A stretch of DNA of 32,532 bases from an uncultured Collinsella sp. (GTDB lineage Bacteria > Actinomycetota > Coriobacteriia > Coriobacteriales > Coriobacteriaceae): the NCBI GenBank assembly GCA_900542235.1, contig UQNB01000015.1, forward strand, positions 1 to 32,532, read 5' to 3'. Shown in pieces: positions 15,104 through 23,209 of this stretch. The first letter of the stretch is position 1. Every line of letters begins with the position of its first letter. The notes under the pieces are model-generated. The model searched no databases, had not been told where the DNA came from, and worked only from the letters and a program-made list of their open reading frames with translations. The translations under genes and the position numbers were made by a program.

Positions 15104-16570
15104 CTAGTAACCCTGACCGTAGCCTTGACCCTGACCCTGGCCCTGCTGGCCAAGCAGCTCCTCCAGATACTGGCGCAGCTGCTCGTCGGTAATACCGCCG
15201 TTGCCGGTATCGGTCGCGCTGTCGTTCTGCTGCTGGTTCTGCAGCTCCTCGTCGGAGCCCAGCTCAACCGTGACCTTCTTCTCTTCCTTGCCGCGCATGA
15301 GCGTGATCTCGACCTTCTCGCCCACCTCGTGGCTGCGCAGCGCGATGATCAGGCCGTCGGCGCTCGAAATCTCATCGTCGCCCAGCTTGGTGATGACGTC
15401 GCCCTCCTGAATGCCGGCCTTGGCGGCAGGACCATCCTCAACGACGCTCGCCACATACGCGCCGCTATCGGTGCTCAACTTGTTGGTGCGGGCGTTAAGC
15501 GCATTGACGCTCGAAAGCGTAGCGCCCATGTACGGATGCACCGGCGTCTTACCGTCGATGATCTGGTCGGCAATGTTCTTGGCGTAGTTAACCGGAATGG
15601 CAAAACCCACGCCCGAGCTGGAGCCCGAGTAGCTCTCGATAAGCGAGTTGATACCCACAAGCTCACCGTTGTCGTTGACGAGCGCACCGCCGGAGTTGCC
15701 CGGGTTGATGGCGGCATCGGTCTGGATCATGTTGGCATAGATGGTGTTACCGTTGGTAGAGCTCATGGCCGTTGAGCGATACAGCGCCGACACAATGCCC
15801 GTGGAGACAGACTGCTCGTTGCCGAACGGCGAGCCGATCGCCATGACCCACTCGCCCACGTTGAGCTTGGAGGAATCGCCGATCTCGATCGGGGTGAGCT
15901 TGGAGGCGTCGGCGTCCTTGAGCTTGATGACGGCCAGGTCGCTCGAGGCATCGTTGCCCACGAACTCGGCCTCGTACGTAGTGCCGTCATCCATGGTCAC
16001 CACGTACTGGTCATAGCCATCGACCACATGGTTGTTGGTGAGGATGTGGCCCTCGGTATCGAGCACTACGCCCGAACCGACGCTACCCGAGCTATCCGAC
16101 TCGTCGGCAGACTGCGAAAGCGAGCCATTCTGGCCGCCGCTCGAAGTGGCGGTAATGGAAACCACGGAGGGCAGCGCCTTGGCAGAAACGGCCTCGGCCA
16201 GCGTGGTGTCCTCGGAGTCAATGGTGATCTTTTGCGTCGACGAACCCGAAGCACCCGCCGTCACGGCATTCTTGCCGCCACCGATATCGAGCGTGCCACT
16301 CATAATGAGCGCGATGACCAGCAGGGCACCACATGCGCAGCCGGCAAGCGCTGTGATAAAGATCGGTAGCTTTTTGGTCTTGGTCTTGACCACCGTGTGC
16401 TTGTTCACGACCTGTTGGCCGCCCAGCGGCTTGCCGGTCTGCGTATCGTAGGCCTGCACGTAGGGAATGTTGCTGTCGGCAGGCGTCGACTCCACCTGCA
16501 CGCGCGGCTGCTGCTGAGTCTCGCCGGCGTTGCCCGCATCCTGGGGACGCTGGGAATCGTTCTCGCTCAT
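15104..16570 (-). CDS. HtrA/DegP-like membrane-anchored serine protease with PDZ domain
   Basis: The 488-aa protein starts at MSENDSQ with AAAGGA 9 nt upstream. A polar N-terminal cytosolic part (1-67) precedes one membrane segment (about 69-91). A Ser/Gly-rich linker leads to a trypsin-like protease domain (about 122-330) with catalytic His181 (TNNHVVDG), Asp211 (SSDLAVI) and Ser293 (NPGNSGGALVN). A PDZ domain follows (about 355-450: YVASVVEDGPAAKAGIQEGDVITKLGD). The C terminus is a Gln/Gly/Tyr-rich tail (QGQGQGQGYGQGY). It would act outside the membrane in protein quality control and envelope stress, as in HtrA proteins of Gram-positive bacteria. The low-complexity tail after the PDZ domain is unusual. 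It has its own terminators on both sides, so it is probably monocistronic. Confidence 0.93.
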   Translation of the reverse strand: MSENDSQRPQDAGNAGETQQQPRVQVESTPADSNIPYVQAYDTQTGKPLGGQQVVNKHTVVKTKTKKLPIFITALAGCACGALLVIALIMSGTLDIGGGKNAVTAGASGSSTQKITIDSEDTTLAEAVSAKALPSVVSITATSSGGQNGSLSQSADESDSSGSVGSGVVLDTEGHILTNNHVVDGYDQYVVTMDDGTTYEAEFVGNDASSDLAVIKLKDADASKLTPIEIGDSSKLNVGEWVMAIGSPFGNEQSVSTGIVSALYRSTAMSSTNGNTIYANMIQTDAAINPGNSGGALVNDNGELVGINSLIESYSGSSSGVGFAIPVNYAKNIADQIIDGKTPVHPYMGATLSSVNALNARTNKLSTDSGAYVASVVEDGPAAKAGIQEGDVITKLGDDEISSADGLIIALRSHEVGEKVEITLMRGKEEKKVTVELGSDEELQNQQQNDSATDTGNGGITDEQLRQYLEELLGQQGQGQGQGYGQGY

Positions 16571-16599
16571 GGCTGCGATCCTTTCGTCAAATAACCAAA

Positions 16600-16623
16600 G
16601 GCCCGCCAAACACGTGGCGGGCC
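16600..16623 (-). terminator. Terminator-like hairpin between the OmpR-type regulator and htrA-type gene
   Basis: GGCCCGCCA and TGGCGGGCC form perfect 9-bp arms around AACACG. On the minus strand the hairpin is followed by TTTGGTTATTTG, a loose U-rich tail. It would end transcripts of the regulator gene, about 155 bp past its stop. Confidence 0.6.
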
Positions 16624-16741
16624 ATCATTGTTCACGTTGAGTTGTACCCCAATATGCAGGCGTACGTGTACGAGAACGCAATCTTTTAGGAAGGCTTAAG
16701 TTCTGCTGCAAACTCGAAGGGAACCCGCACCTGCGGCAAAA

Positions 16742-16774
16742 CCACCACAAAGGTGCCTGTCCCCTTTGTGGTGG
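16742..16774. repeat. CCACAAAGG palindromic repeat, copy 3 (perfect)
   Basis: CCACCACAAAGG and CCTTTGTGGTGG form perfect 12-bp arms around the loop TGCCTGTCC. It sits only 4 bp past the stop codon of the OmpR-type regulator, as copy 1 sits just past the HAD gene. Confidence 0.9.
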
Positions 16775-16778
16775 AAAT

Positions 16779-17441
16779 CTAGTCCTTAAACAGATAGCCC
16801 ACGCCGCGGACGGTGGTGATGTGTGCCGCGATCTGCGGACCCACCTTGGAGCGGATGCGTCGAATGTGCACGTCGACGGTGCGCGTGCCGCCGCAATACT
16901 CAAAGCCCCACACGCGGTGCAGCAGCACCTCGCGGCTGTAGGCGCGGTTGGGGTGCGTCGCCAAAAAGCTCAGCAGCGAGTACTCCATCAGCGTCAGGTC
17001 GATGGGCTCGTTATCGAGCGTCACCTGGTAGGTAGCCAGGTTGATCTCGAGGTTATCGATGTTGAGCACATCGTCGGCGGTGACGGTCTCCTCCTCGCCC
17101 ATCAGGCGCTGCGCGCGAGCCTTGAGCTCGTTGGGAGTCGCCGTGGGGCACACAAAGTCGGCATGCGCGTGATTCGGCAGGCGCAAGGTACCGAGCGCCT
17201 CGTCGTCAACGATCACCAGCATAGGGACGCCGCCGCGATCGTCAAGCCACTTGGCAATCTGATCGATGCGGTCGCTGCGGATGCCGTCGGAGTCGAGGAT
17301 CAGCAGGTCAAAGTCGTGCGCCGCAGTCGGCGAATCGGGGGTTGCCAGGCTCACCTCGACACCCAGGGTGGTCGTCAAGCTGCGGGCAAACTCGTGGAAG
17401 CGCGTCGTGCGCGCCATGAACAGGGCACTCTTTTCGGACAT
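16779..17441 (-). CDS. Atypical OmpR-family regulator, GlnR-like by context
   Basis: The 220-aa protein starts at MSEKSALF, with GGAGG 5 nt upstream. Residues about 1-115 fold like a receiver: DFDLLILDSDG places an Asp near the phosphorylation site. The early acidic pair is missing (the start reads SEKSALFMARTTRF), and the usual D-Y-L-x-K-P is DFVCPTA, without the Lys. Residues about 125-220 are a full winged-helix DNA-binding domain (LTLMEYSLLSFLATHPNRAYSREVLL, here residues of helix 1-2; VDVHIRRIRSKVG; TVRGVGYLFKD). A receiver lacking these residues is typical of phosphorylation-independent regulators such as actinobacterial GlnR. It follows the glutamine synthetase homologue by 50 bp and probably shares its transcript. 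No histidine kinase gene is adjacent. GlnR identity is inferred, not proven. Confidence 0.8.
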   Translation of the reverse strand: MSEKSALFMARTTRFHEFARSLTTTLGVEVSLATPDSPTAAHDFDLLILDSDGIRSDRIDQIAKWLDDRGGVPMLVIVDDEALGTLRLPNHAHADFVCPTATPNELKARAQRLMGEEETVTADDVLNIDNLEINLATYQVTLDNEPIDLTLMEYSLLSFLATHPNRAYSREVLLHRVWGFEYCGGTRTVDVHIRRIRSKVGPQIAAHITTVRGVGYLFKD

Positions 17442-17491
17442 ATCGGCCTCCAAAGAAATGAGCTCAATCGTACTGGAACAAGCCAGCGCGA

Positions 17492-18829
17492 TTAGGAGTT
17501 CGCCAGGTAGTGCTTGATCTCCCACTCGGTGATCGTAGACTCAAACTTATGCCACTCGTCGCGCTTCTTTTTGAGGAAGAAGCTGTGGATGTGCTCGCCG
17601 AGGGCATCCTTCATAAACTGCGAGTCCTCAAACACGTCGAGCGCCTCTTTGAGCGAGCGCGGCAGCGGCGCGTAGCCGGCCTCGACCATCTGACGGTCGG
17701 TAAGCTTGAGCGTCTCGGCCGTTGCCTCGGGCGGGAGTTCCAGCTTGCGCTCGATGCCGTCCAGACCAGCCGCCAGCGTGACGGCGTTGACCAGGTACGG
17801 GTTGGCCATGGGGTCGGGGCTACGAAGCTCAATGCGCGTGGACAGCTGCTTGCCGGGCTTGTAGACCGGGATGCGGACCATGCTCGCGCGGTTGCGCAGG
17901 CCCCACGTAGCGTACTGCGGCACGGAGTCGCCGCCCGTGGTGATGCGCTTGTACGAGTTGACCGTGGGGTTGGTGATGGCGCTGATCTCGCGGGCATGCG
18001 CCAGAATGCCGGCCATATAGTGCTTGGCGACGTCGGAGAGATGGTACTTCTCGTCGTCCTCGCCCCAAAACACGTTGTTGCCGTCGTGGTCGAATAGCGA
18101 CTGGCACAGGAACATAGCGCTGCCGTCCTCGCCCGCCAACGGCTTGGGCATAAAGGAGGCGTGGCAACCGCTCTCGTAGGCCTGCTGCTTAATGATGAGC
18201 TTGGCCGTGGTGATGGCGTCGGACATACTCAGGGCCTCGGCATGGCGCAGGCTCATACCGTGCTGCGAGCGGCCGGCGGCGTGGAAGGTGTACTCCACGG
18301 GCACGGACATCTTCTCGAGCGTGAGGACCGTGTTGCGACGCAGGTCGCGGGCGGCATCGCTCACCGAAAGATCGAAGTAGCCCACGTTGTCGAGCGGCTC
18401 GGGGGTGTGCTCGTCGGGGAAGTAGTAATACTCCAGTTCGGCACCCACGTTGAGCAGATAGCCAGCCTTCTCGGCCTTGCGGAACATGCGGCGCAGGGCA
18501 TCGCGCGGGTCGCCGGCAAACGGCTTGCGATCGGGAGTGCACACATCGCAGAACACGCGGGCTACGCCGTTGTGGCTCGGGCGCCACGGCAGGATCTGGA
18601 ATGTCGAAGCATCGGGGAACGCCAGCATGTCGGCTTCCTCGGGCGTGGCAAAGCCCTCGATGGCGGAGCCGTCAAAGCCAATACCCTCCTCAAAAGCGAC
18701 CTCGAGGTCCTCGGGGCTAATGGCAAAGTTCTTGAGGCGGCCGAGAATGTCGACAAACCACAGACGCACAAAGCGGATGTCACGCTGCTCTACGGAGCGG
18801 AGTACGTAATCGATGTTCTGCTGGTTCAT
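17492..18829 (-). CDS. Glutamine synthetase family protein (type I, GlnA2-like) with substituted active-site residues
   Basis: The 445-aa protein starts at an ATG with GGGGAG 4 nt upstream. Its length and motifs fit type I-alpha glutamine synthetase: beta-grasp EEGIGFDGSAIEGF (48-60), ELEYYYF (131-137), FMPKP (226-230), NSYKR, NRASMVRIP and RIELRSPDPMANPYL (332-346). It resembles mycobacterial GlnA2 in the first 90 residues. Several normally invariant residues differ. In the HHE...GQxE motif the two metal-ligand Glu are Ala184 and Gly191. In the GMHxH motif both His are Phe240 and Cys242. The active-site flap Glu is Asp301. Glu131, Glu133 and Glu334 are kept. It may therefore be a non-catalytic or altered-substrate homologue. 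It heads an operon with the GlnR-like gene. Confidence 0.9.
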   Translation of the reverse strand: MNQQNIDYVLRSVEQRDIRFVRLWFVDILGRLKNFAISPEDLEVAFEEGIGFDGSAIEGFATPEEADMLAFPDASTFQILPWRPSHNGVARVFCDVCTPDRKPFAGDPRDALRRMFRKAEKAGYLLNVGAELEYYYFPDEHTPEPLDNVGYFDLSVSDAARDLRRNTVLTLEKMSVPVEYTFHAAGRSQHGMSLRHAEALSMSDAITTAKLIIKQQAYESGCHASFMPKPLAGEDGSAMFLCQSLFDHDGNNVFWGEDDEKYHLSDVAKHYMAGILAHAREISAITNPTVNSYKRITTGGDSVPQYATWGLRNRASMVRIPVYKPGKQLSTRIELRSPDPMANPYLVNAVTLAAGLDGIERKLELPPEATAETLKLTDRQMVEAGYAPLPRSLKEALDVFEDSQFMKDALGEHIHSFFLKKKRDEWHKFESTITEWEIKHYLANS

Positions 18830-18894
18830 GTCGCTCCCCTTTCTTTCGGGCGGGTTTCGACTGGTCTATATCGCAGATACTATCGCAGAAAAAT

Positions 18895-18910
18895 GTTTCC
18901 GCAGGGTTAA
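18895..18910 (-). promoter_or_regulatory. GlnR-box-like motif upstream of the glutamine synthetase homologue
   Basis: On the minus strand TTAAC-CCTGCG-GAAAC matches the actinobacterial GlnR site gTnAC-N6-GAAAC at all positions but the first. It lies 66 bp upstream of the start codon. A possible -10, TATAGA, lies downstream near 18850-18860. Only one half-site pair is seen, whereas strong sites often have two. Confidence 0.45.
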
Positions 18911-18963
18911 AGCGTATCAAGCGCCCAAAAAACGTGCGCGAACAGGGCCGTGAGGCCAAGAGA

Positions 18964-19986
18964 CTAGCGCGAGGTCGAAGCGCGGTGTTCGATGTGGCCG
19001 GGGACCTCGATGCGCTTGGGGGCGAGCTTTGCGGCGTCGCCCACCGTAGTGGTAACGACGTCGATGCGCTCGGACAGGCGTTCGACCACGCGCTCGGCGA
19101 TGGTGAGGGTATCCTGCGCGGCCGTGGTCACGCCGCCAAAGAGCACGTGGTTCCAGGGGTAATCGTCAAACGTCGCAATCTTGAGACCCGCCGGTAGCGA
19201 GGGGCCGAGTTGCGCCAGTGCCTCGGTCAGACGCAGAAAGACCAAGCCGTTGACGGCAATGAGGCCGAGCTTTTTGCCCGCGTACTCGCGGATGGCCTCG
19301 TCCAGGCGATTGACGCCCTCGACACCGCCATCGGCCAGGGTAACGACCTCGCCTGCCAGGCCGCGGCGCGAGAGCTCGTCGGCAAAGGCCTCGGCGCGCT
19401 CGCGACGCACGGGGCTGTCGTCGCTTGCCTCGGTGAGCAGGCACAGACGCTCGCTGCCCGCAGCGGCCAAGGCGTCTACCAGGCCGGCGACTAGCTCACG
19501 GTTGTTGGAGGTCACCAGATCAATGCCACCGGCGGCAACGTCGCGGTCGAGCAGCACGACGGGCAGGCGTCCCGCGGCTGCGGCGATTGCCTTGTCGTTG
19601 CCGCCGCAGGTATTGACGACCAGACCGTCCACGCCGGCATCGATAAGCCTGGTGAGCGACTCGGCCTCCTTGGCGGGGTCATTGCCGCTAATGGCCGTCA
19701 TGAGCGAGCAGCCGCGCGCGGCGGCGCTGGCGGAAAGGCCCTCGAGCATGGCGCTGGAGAACGGGTTGGCGATGTCAGCCAGGATCACGCCGATGAGGTT
19801 GGTGCGCGAGCTGCGCAGATTGCGCGCGGCGGCACGCGGGCGATAGCCGGTGCGCTCGATGACTTCAGCGATGCGCGCGCGAGTTTCCTCGGTCATCTGT
19901 CCGGGGCGGTTGTTGAGATAGCGCGAGACCGTTGCCGGGCTCACGCCCGCCTCGGCGGCAATGTCCTTGATTCTCATCTGCGCCAT
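18964..19986 (-). CDS. LacI-family transcriptional regulator
   Basis: This 340-aa regulator begins MAQMRIKDIAAEAG; the fourth-codon Met is an alternative start and neither has a strong ribosome site. The helix-turn-helix and hinge (MRIKDIAAEAGVSPATVSRY, then NNRPGQMTEETRARI and GYRPRAAARNLRS) are typical. The periplasmic-binding-like sensor fills the rest: NLIGVILADIANPFSS, DGLVVNTCGGND, LVTSNNRE and IATFDDYPWNHVLFGGVTT. It would sense a sugar or a related small ligand and repress catabolic genes. No sugar operon is adjacent, so the target and ligand are unknown. A LacI-type operator-like dyad lies 67 bp upstream, suggesting autoregulation. Confidence 0.92.
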   Translation of the reverse strand: MAQMRIKDIAAEAGVSPATVSRYLNNRPGQMTEETRARIAEVIERTGYRPRAAARNLRSSRTNLIGVILADIANPFSSAMLEGLSASAAARGCSLMTAISGNDPAKEAESLTRLIDAGVDGLVVNTCGGNDKAIAAAAGRLPVVLLDRDVAAGGIDLVTSNNRELVAGLVDALAAAGSERLCLLTEASDDSPVRRERAEAFADELSRRGLAGEVVTLADGGVEGVNRLDEAIREYAGKKLGLIAVNGLVFLRLTEALAQLGPSLPAGLKIATFDDYPWNHVLFGGVTTAAQDTLTIAERVVERLSERIDVVTTTVGDAAKLAPKRIEVPGHIEHRASTSR

Positions 19987-20052
19987 AGCGCACCCCGTTC
20001 CCCAATTGTCGGCAGTCTGAGCCATTTTAGGCATTTTTTTTAAAAATCTCGC

Positions 20053-20067
20053 TTGCAAAACGTTGTA
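20053..20067. promoter_or_regulatory. Possible LacI-type operator upstream of the LacI gene
   Basis: TTGCAAAACGTTGTA is an imperfect dyad centred on AACGTT, close to the TTGCAAACGTTTGCAA type of LacI/GalR-family operators. It lies 67-81 bp upstream of the LacI start. An AT-rich run (20035-20046) lies just downstream and could be part of the promoter. Confidence 0.35.
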
Positions 20068-20112
20068 GGTGAGCAGCATCGTTTTTGCGCCTCGAGCAGA
20101 TGCGATGATGGG

Positions 20113-20805
20113 CTAGATAGCCGAGTCTTTGGGCAGCTCGAAATAGTCGGGATGCAAGGCGATAACCGGGCCCTGCTCCTCGGGCATCAGATGCAAGTGC
20201 GTCTCTGCCAAATAGCTCGCCGTGTCGGTGTCGCCCTTCTTAATGGCCTCGAGAATCCGGCGATGCTGCCGACGAATCGGTTCCCAATCCAGATCCTGCG
20301 ACACCATACGCAACCAGTTGTATCGCTCAAAATGCGTGTTGACGCTCTTCATCCAATCCCACAACATATGGCGGCCGGCAATCTCAAAACACGTCTCATG
20401 AAACAGGTTATCCAAGTCGAAAAAGCGACGCGTTTCGCGATGGTCGAGCGATTCGGACTCGGCAAGAATCTGCTCAAGCCGCTGCTTTTGCTCGGGCGTG
20501 GCGGCAGAGCAGCATTTAATAAGCACGCTTCTCTCGAGTTTCTCGCGCAAGAAGCAGGCGTTCTCGGCGTGCTCCATGCTGATTTTTGAGACATAGGTGC
20601 CGCTTTTGGGACGCGTTTCCACCAGCTCCTGCTCGCGCAGGCGCACAAAAGACTCGCGAATGGGCGTGCGCCCGATTCCTGTCTCCTTTTCCAGACCAAT
20701 CGCCGAAAGGCGCGTGCCGGGTTTGAGCTCGGCATAGATAATCTTGGAGCGCAATGCGTTATATGCCTGATCTTGCAGGCTCTGATAATGCTGGTGTTGT
20801 TCCAT
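20113..20805 (-). CDS. GntR-family (FadR/FCD) transcriptional regulator
   Basis: This 230-aa cytosolic regulator starts at an ATG with GAGGG about 6 nt upstream. Residues about 10-75 form the GntR winged helix: AYNALRSKIIYAELKPGTRL, then ETGIGRTPIRESFVRLREQELVETRPKSGTYVS. Residues about 80-215 form a helical FCD ligand-binding domain with metal-binding positions Asp, His and His (DLDNLFHE, RRQHRRILEAI, AETHLHL). Such regulators usually bind an organic acid and control a nearby catabolic gene. The likeliest target is the oxidoreductase gene upstream (21012-22961), although a hairpin separates them. Confidence 0.92.
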   Translation of the reverse strand: MEQHQHYQSLQDQAYNALRSKIIYAELKPGTRLSAIGLEKETGIGRTPIRESFVRLREQELVETRPKSGTYVSKISMEHAENACFLREKLERSVLIKCCSAATPEQKQRLEQILAESESLDHRETRRFFDLDNLFHETCFEIAGRHMLWDWMKSVNTHFERYNWLRMVSQDLDWEPIRRQHRRILEAIKKGDTDTASYLAETHLHLMPEEQGPVIALHPDYFELPKDSAI

Positions 20806-20922
20806 AAAGCCCTCGAATGAAGCTCACGGTTTGTCGAATATCACCCGTAATACTATCGCATCCCCCATTCCCTCAGTTGAGGTGAAATAGGGCGCGCTCG
20901 CGTCGCCAGGATCACAAGAGCA

Positions 20923-20957
20923 AGCGGCGGCATCCCGAAACCCGGGACACCACCGCT
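20923..20957 (-). terminator. Terminator-like hairpin after the flavin oxidoreductase gene
   Basis: The plus-strand arms AGCGGCGGCATCCCG and CGGGACACCACCGCT pair with a few mismatches around AAAC. On the minus strand the hairpin is followed by TGCTCTTG. It lies about 55 bp past the stop of the oxidoreductase gene. Confidence 0.55.
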
Positions 20958-21011
20958 ATTTTGCTATCGGATGGCGCAGAGACGCCCCCTCCTCATGCAC
21001 CAAGGGGTTGA

Positions 21012-22961
21012 CTAGAGTTCGCAGGCAACCTTGTAGCCGTCGCCGATGGCGTCACGGATATTGCCGCACTTCTGGGCATCGCCCAGCACGTGGATGGCAA
21101 CGCCGGCAGCGGCAAGGTCGTCGGCCAGCTTGGTGTTGGGACGATAGCCCATGGCAAGCACCAGCGTATCGGCATCGGCGATAGTGTGGACCTCGCCGTC
21201 CTTTTCGTAACTGATGGTGTCCTCGGTGATCTCGGTCACCTTGGCCTCGGTCAGCACGTGAACGCCCTTGGAGAGCATGCGCGTGATGAGCACCGCGCGA
21301 CCGGCGCCGCCCTCGTTGGCGGCGAGCGTCTTGGTCATCTCGATAACCGTGACATCGCGGTTGGCCGGCGACAGGTCGTTGACCAACGGGGCCAGGTAAT
21401 CGGCCGTCTCGCAGCCAACGGTACCGCCGCCCACGATGACGATCTTCTTGCCCGGGAAAGCCTTGCCGCCCAGCAGGTCGTCGGCCGTCATAACCTGCTT
21501 AAAGCCCTGCATGAAGGCCGGAGCGATGGGCTCGGCGCCATAAGCCAGGACGACCTCGTAGCCCGCGTAGTCGCGCTGAATGTCCTCGGCCGAAAGCTCG
21601 GTACCAAAGACGCACGTGACGCCTGCCTCGGCCAAGCGACGGTACTGATACTTGATCACGCGGGTGAGTTCCTGCTTTGCCGGCGGAACGGCCGCGATGC
21701 GCATCTCGCCGCCCGGTTCGTCCTGCTTATCCACGAGCACCACGTTGTGGCCGCGCTTGGCGGCAATGTAGGCTGCCTCCATGCCCGCAGGACCAGCGCC
21801 CACAACGAGCACGTTCTTGGCCTCGGCGGCAGGCTCATAGCCGGCCTCATCGCGCTCCACGTCCGGGTTGACGGTGCAGGAGATGCGCTTGCCGAACATA
21901 ATGCCGTTCAGGCAGCGCAGGCAGCCAATGCAGGGGCGGATGTCGTCGGCGTTGCCGGCGGCTGCCTTGTTGCAGAACTCGGCATCGCACAGATTGGCGC
22001 GGCCCATCATGCAGATGTCGGCAGCGCCGTCCTCGATCAGTTCCTCGGCAATCCATGCCTCGTTGATGCGGCCAACCGTGGCAACGGGAATATTCACATG
22101 CTTTTTGATCTCGCGCGAGCAGGCGGCGTGCGAGGCCTGCTGCGTGCCGGCAGCGGGAATTGCAGAGCCGCGCTTGATAGTGGTGCCGCCCGACACGTGG
22201 ATCATGTCGACACCAGCCTTCTCCAGGCGACGCGAGACATAGATCATGTCGTTGAGGGTCAGACCACCATCGGTGTACTCATCGCCCGAGATACGGACGT
22301 CGATGATAAAGTCCTTGCCGCAGCGCTCGCGAATCTCGGCGATAACCTCGAGCAGGAAGCGCATGCGGGCGTCGAGCGAGCCGCCATACTCGTCGGTGCG
22401 CTTGTTGTAGAGCGGAGTTAAAAAGCCGCCAAGCATGCCATGGGCGTGCGCCGCATGGACCTCGACGCCATCGACACCGGCCTTCTGCATACGCACGGCA
22501 GCGTCGCCAAACTGATGCGTGAGCTCGTGAATCTCGTCGACCGTGATGGGGCGCGGTGCCTCGCGGGCGTAAGACGGGCCCACAAAGGACGGAGCGATCA
22601 GGCGAGGCGTGCCCGGAATGTTAAAGGCCATATAGGCGGGGTGGAAGAGCTGCGGCATGATCTTGCAGCCATACTCGTGGACGGCCGCGGCGAGCTTTTC
22701 CCAGCCGGGGATAAACGTGTCGTCGTAGCAGCACATGTCACCCGGCAGATAGGTGTAGGTGGGCTCGACCGTCACGACCTCGGTGATGATGAGGCCCACG
22801 CCGCCCTTGGCACGGGCACGGTAATGATCGACCAAGTCGCCGGTCACATAGCCGTGATCGGCCAGGTTGGTAGATACCGGCGGCATAAAGACGCGGTTCT
22901 TGACCTCGGTCGTACCGACCTTGATCGGGCTAAAGAGCATCGGGTAGGCGGATGACTCCAT
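21012..22961 (-). CDS. NADH:flavin oxidoreductase of the 2,4-dienoyl-CoA/enoate reductase type
   Basis: The 649-aa protein starts at MESSAYPM with AAAGGA 8 nt upstream; a Met 29 codons earlier has no ribosome site. Residues about 1-365 form the Old-Yellow-Enzyme FMN barrel (KNRVFMPP, EVHAAHAHGMLGGFLTP, NKRTDEYGGS). A 4Fe-4S cluster uses Cys344, 347, 350 and 362 (CIGCLRCLN). The second half has an FAD site GAGPAG (388-393) and an NAD(P)H site GGGTVG. This is the layout of 2,4-dienoyl-CoA reductase, 2-enoate reductase and the bile-acid enzymes BaiCD/BaiH. It would reduce an activated C=C bond anaerobically. The substrate cannot be read from sequence. It is probably regulated by the neighbouring GntR protein. 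Confidence 0.93.
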   Translation of the reverse strand: MESSAYPMLFSPIKVGTTEVKNRVFMPPVSTNLADHGYVTGDLVDHYRARAKGGVGLIITEVVTVEPTYTYLPGDMCCYDDTFIPGWEKLAAAVHEYGCKIMPQLFHPAYMAFNIPGTPRLIAPSFVGPSYAREAPRPITVDEIHELTHQFGDAAVRMQKAGVDGVEVHAAHAHGMLGGFLTPLYNKRTDEYGGSLDARMRFLLEVIAEIRERCGKDFIIDVRISGDEYTDGGLTLNDMIYVSRRLEKAGVDMIHVSGGTTIKRGSAIPAAGTQQASHAACSREIKKHVNIPVATVGRINEAWIAEELIEDGAADICMMGRANLCDAEFCNKAAAGNADDIRPCIGCLRCLNGIMFGKRISCTVNPDVERDEAGYEPAAEAKNVLVVGAGPAGMEAAYIAAKRGHNVVLVDKQDEPGGEMRIAAVPPAKQELTRVIKYQYRRLAEAGVTCVFGTELSAEDIQRDYAGYEVVLAYGAEPIAPAFMQGFKQVMTADDLLGGKAFPGKKIVIVGGGTVGCETADYLAPLVNDLSPANRDVTVIEMTKTLAANEGGAGRAVLITRMLSKGVHVLTEAKVTEITEDTISYEKDGEVHTIADADTLVLAMGYRPNTKLADDLAAAGVAIHVLGDAQKCGNIRDAIGDGYKVACEL

Positions 22962-23071
22962 ACAGGGTTCCTTTCGTTTGAGCCGCTCGGCGGCAGTTGC
23001 TAACGTACCTATCGTATCAGTATCCGCCGCATTCGCACTCGCTCGCACTCCCCACCTTCAATCCCGACCCT

Positions 23072-23190
23072 CACAAAAAAGTTGCGGTGGAATACGGAGT
23101 AGATGAGGCTTTTGACAGGCAAAACAGTCCGTATTTCACCGCAACTGATGGGCGGGGTGGAATTGAGGGCTCAGATAGTCAGTCATGCCC
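23072..23190. repeat. kdp-flanking repeat, copy A, with long palindrome
   Basis: The core is an 18-bp inverted repeat, GTTGCGGTGGAATACGGA (23081-23098) against TCCGTATTTCACCGCAAC (23128-23145), with one mismatch and a 29-base loop. Similarity to copy B (31482-31600) continues about 45 bp past the palindrome, to GTCATGCC. On the minus strand the hairpin is followed by TTTTTTGTG, so here it can serve as the kdpFABC terminator. Confidence 0.88.
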
Positions 23191-23209
23191 TCATCCGCCA
23201 CTCCCTCAC

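Noticed and set aside
4388..16774. Repeated hairpins considered as a CRISPR array
   Set aside because: Copies are kilobases apart, palindromic throughout and have no regular spacers or cas genes.
18911..18963. Terminator for the LacI gene using GGCC-TCAC-GGCC and a later T6 run
   Set aside because: The T-run lies about 20 nt from a 4-bp stem, too far and too weak for an intrinsic terminator.
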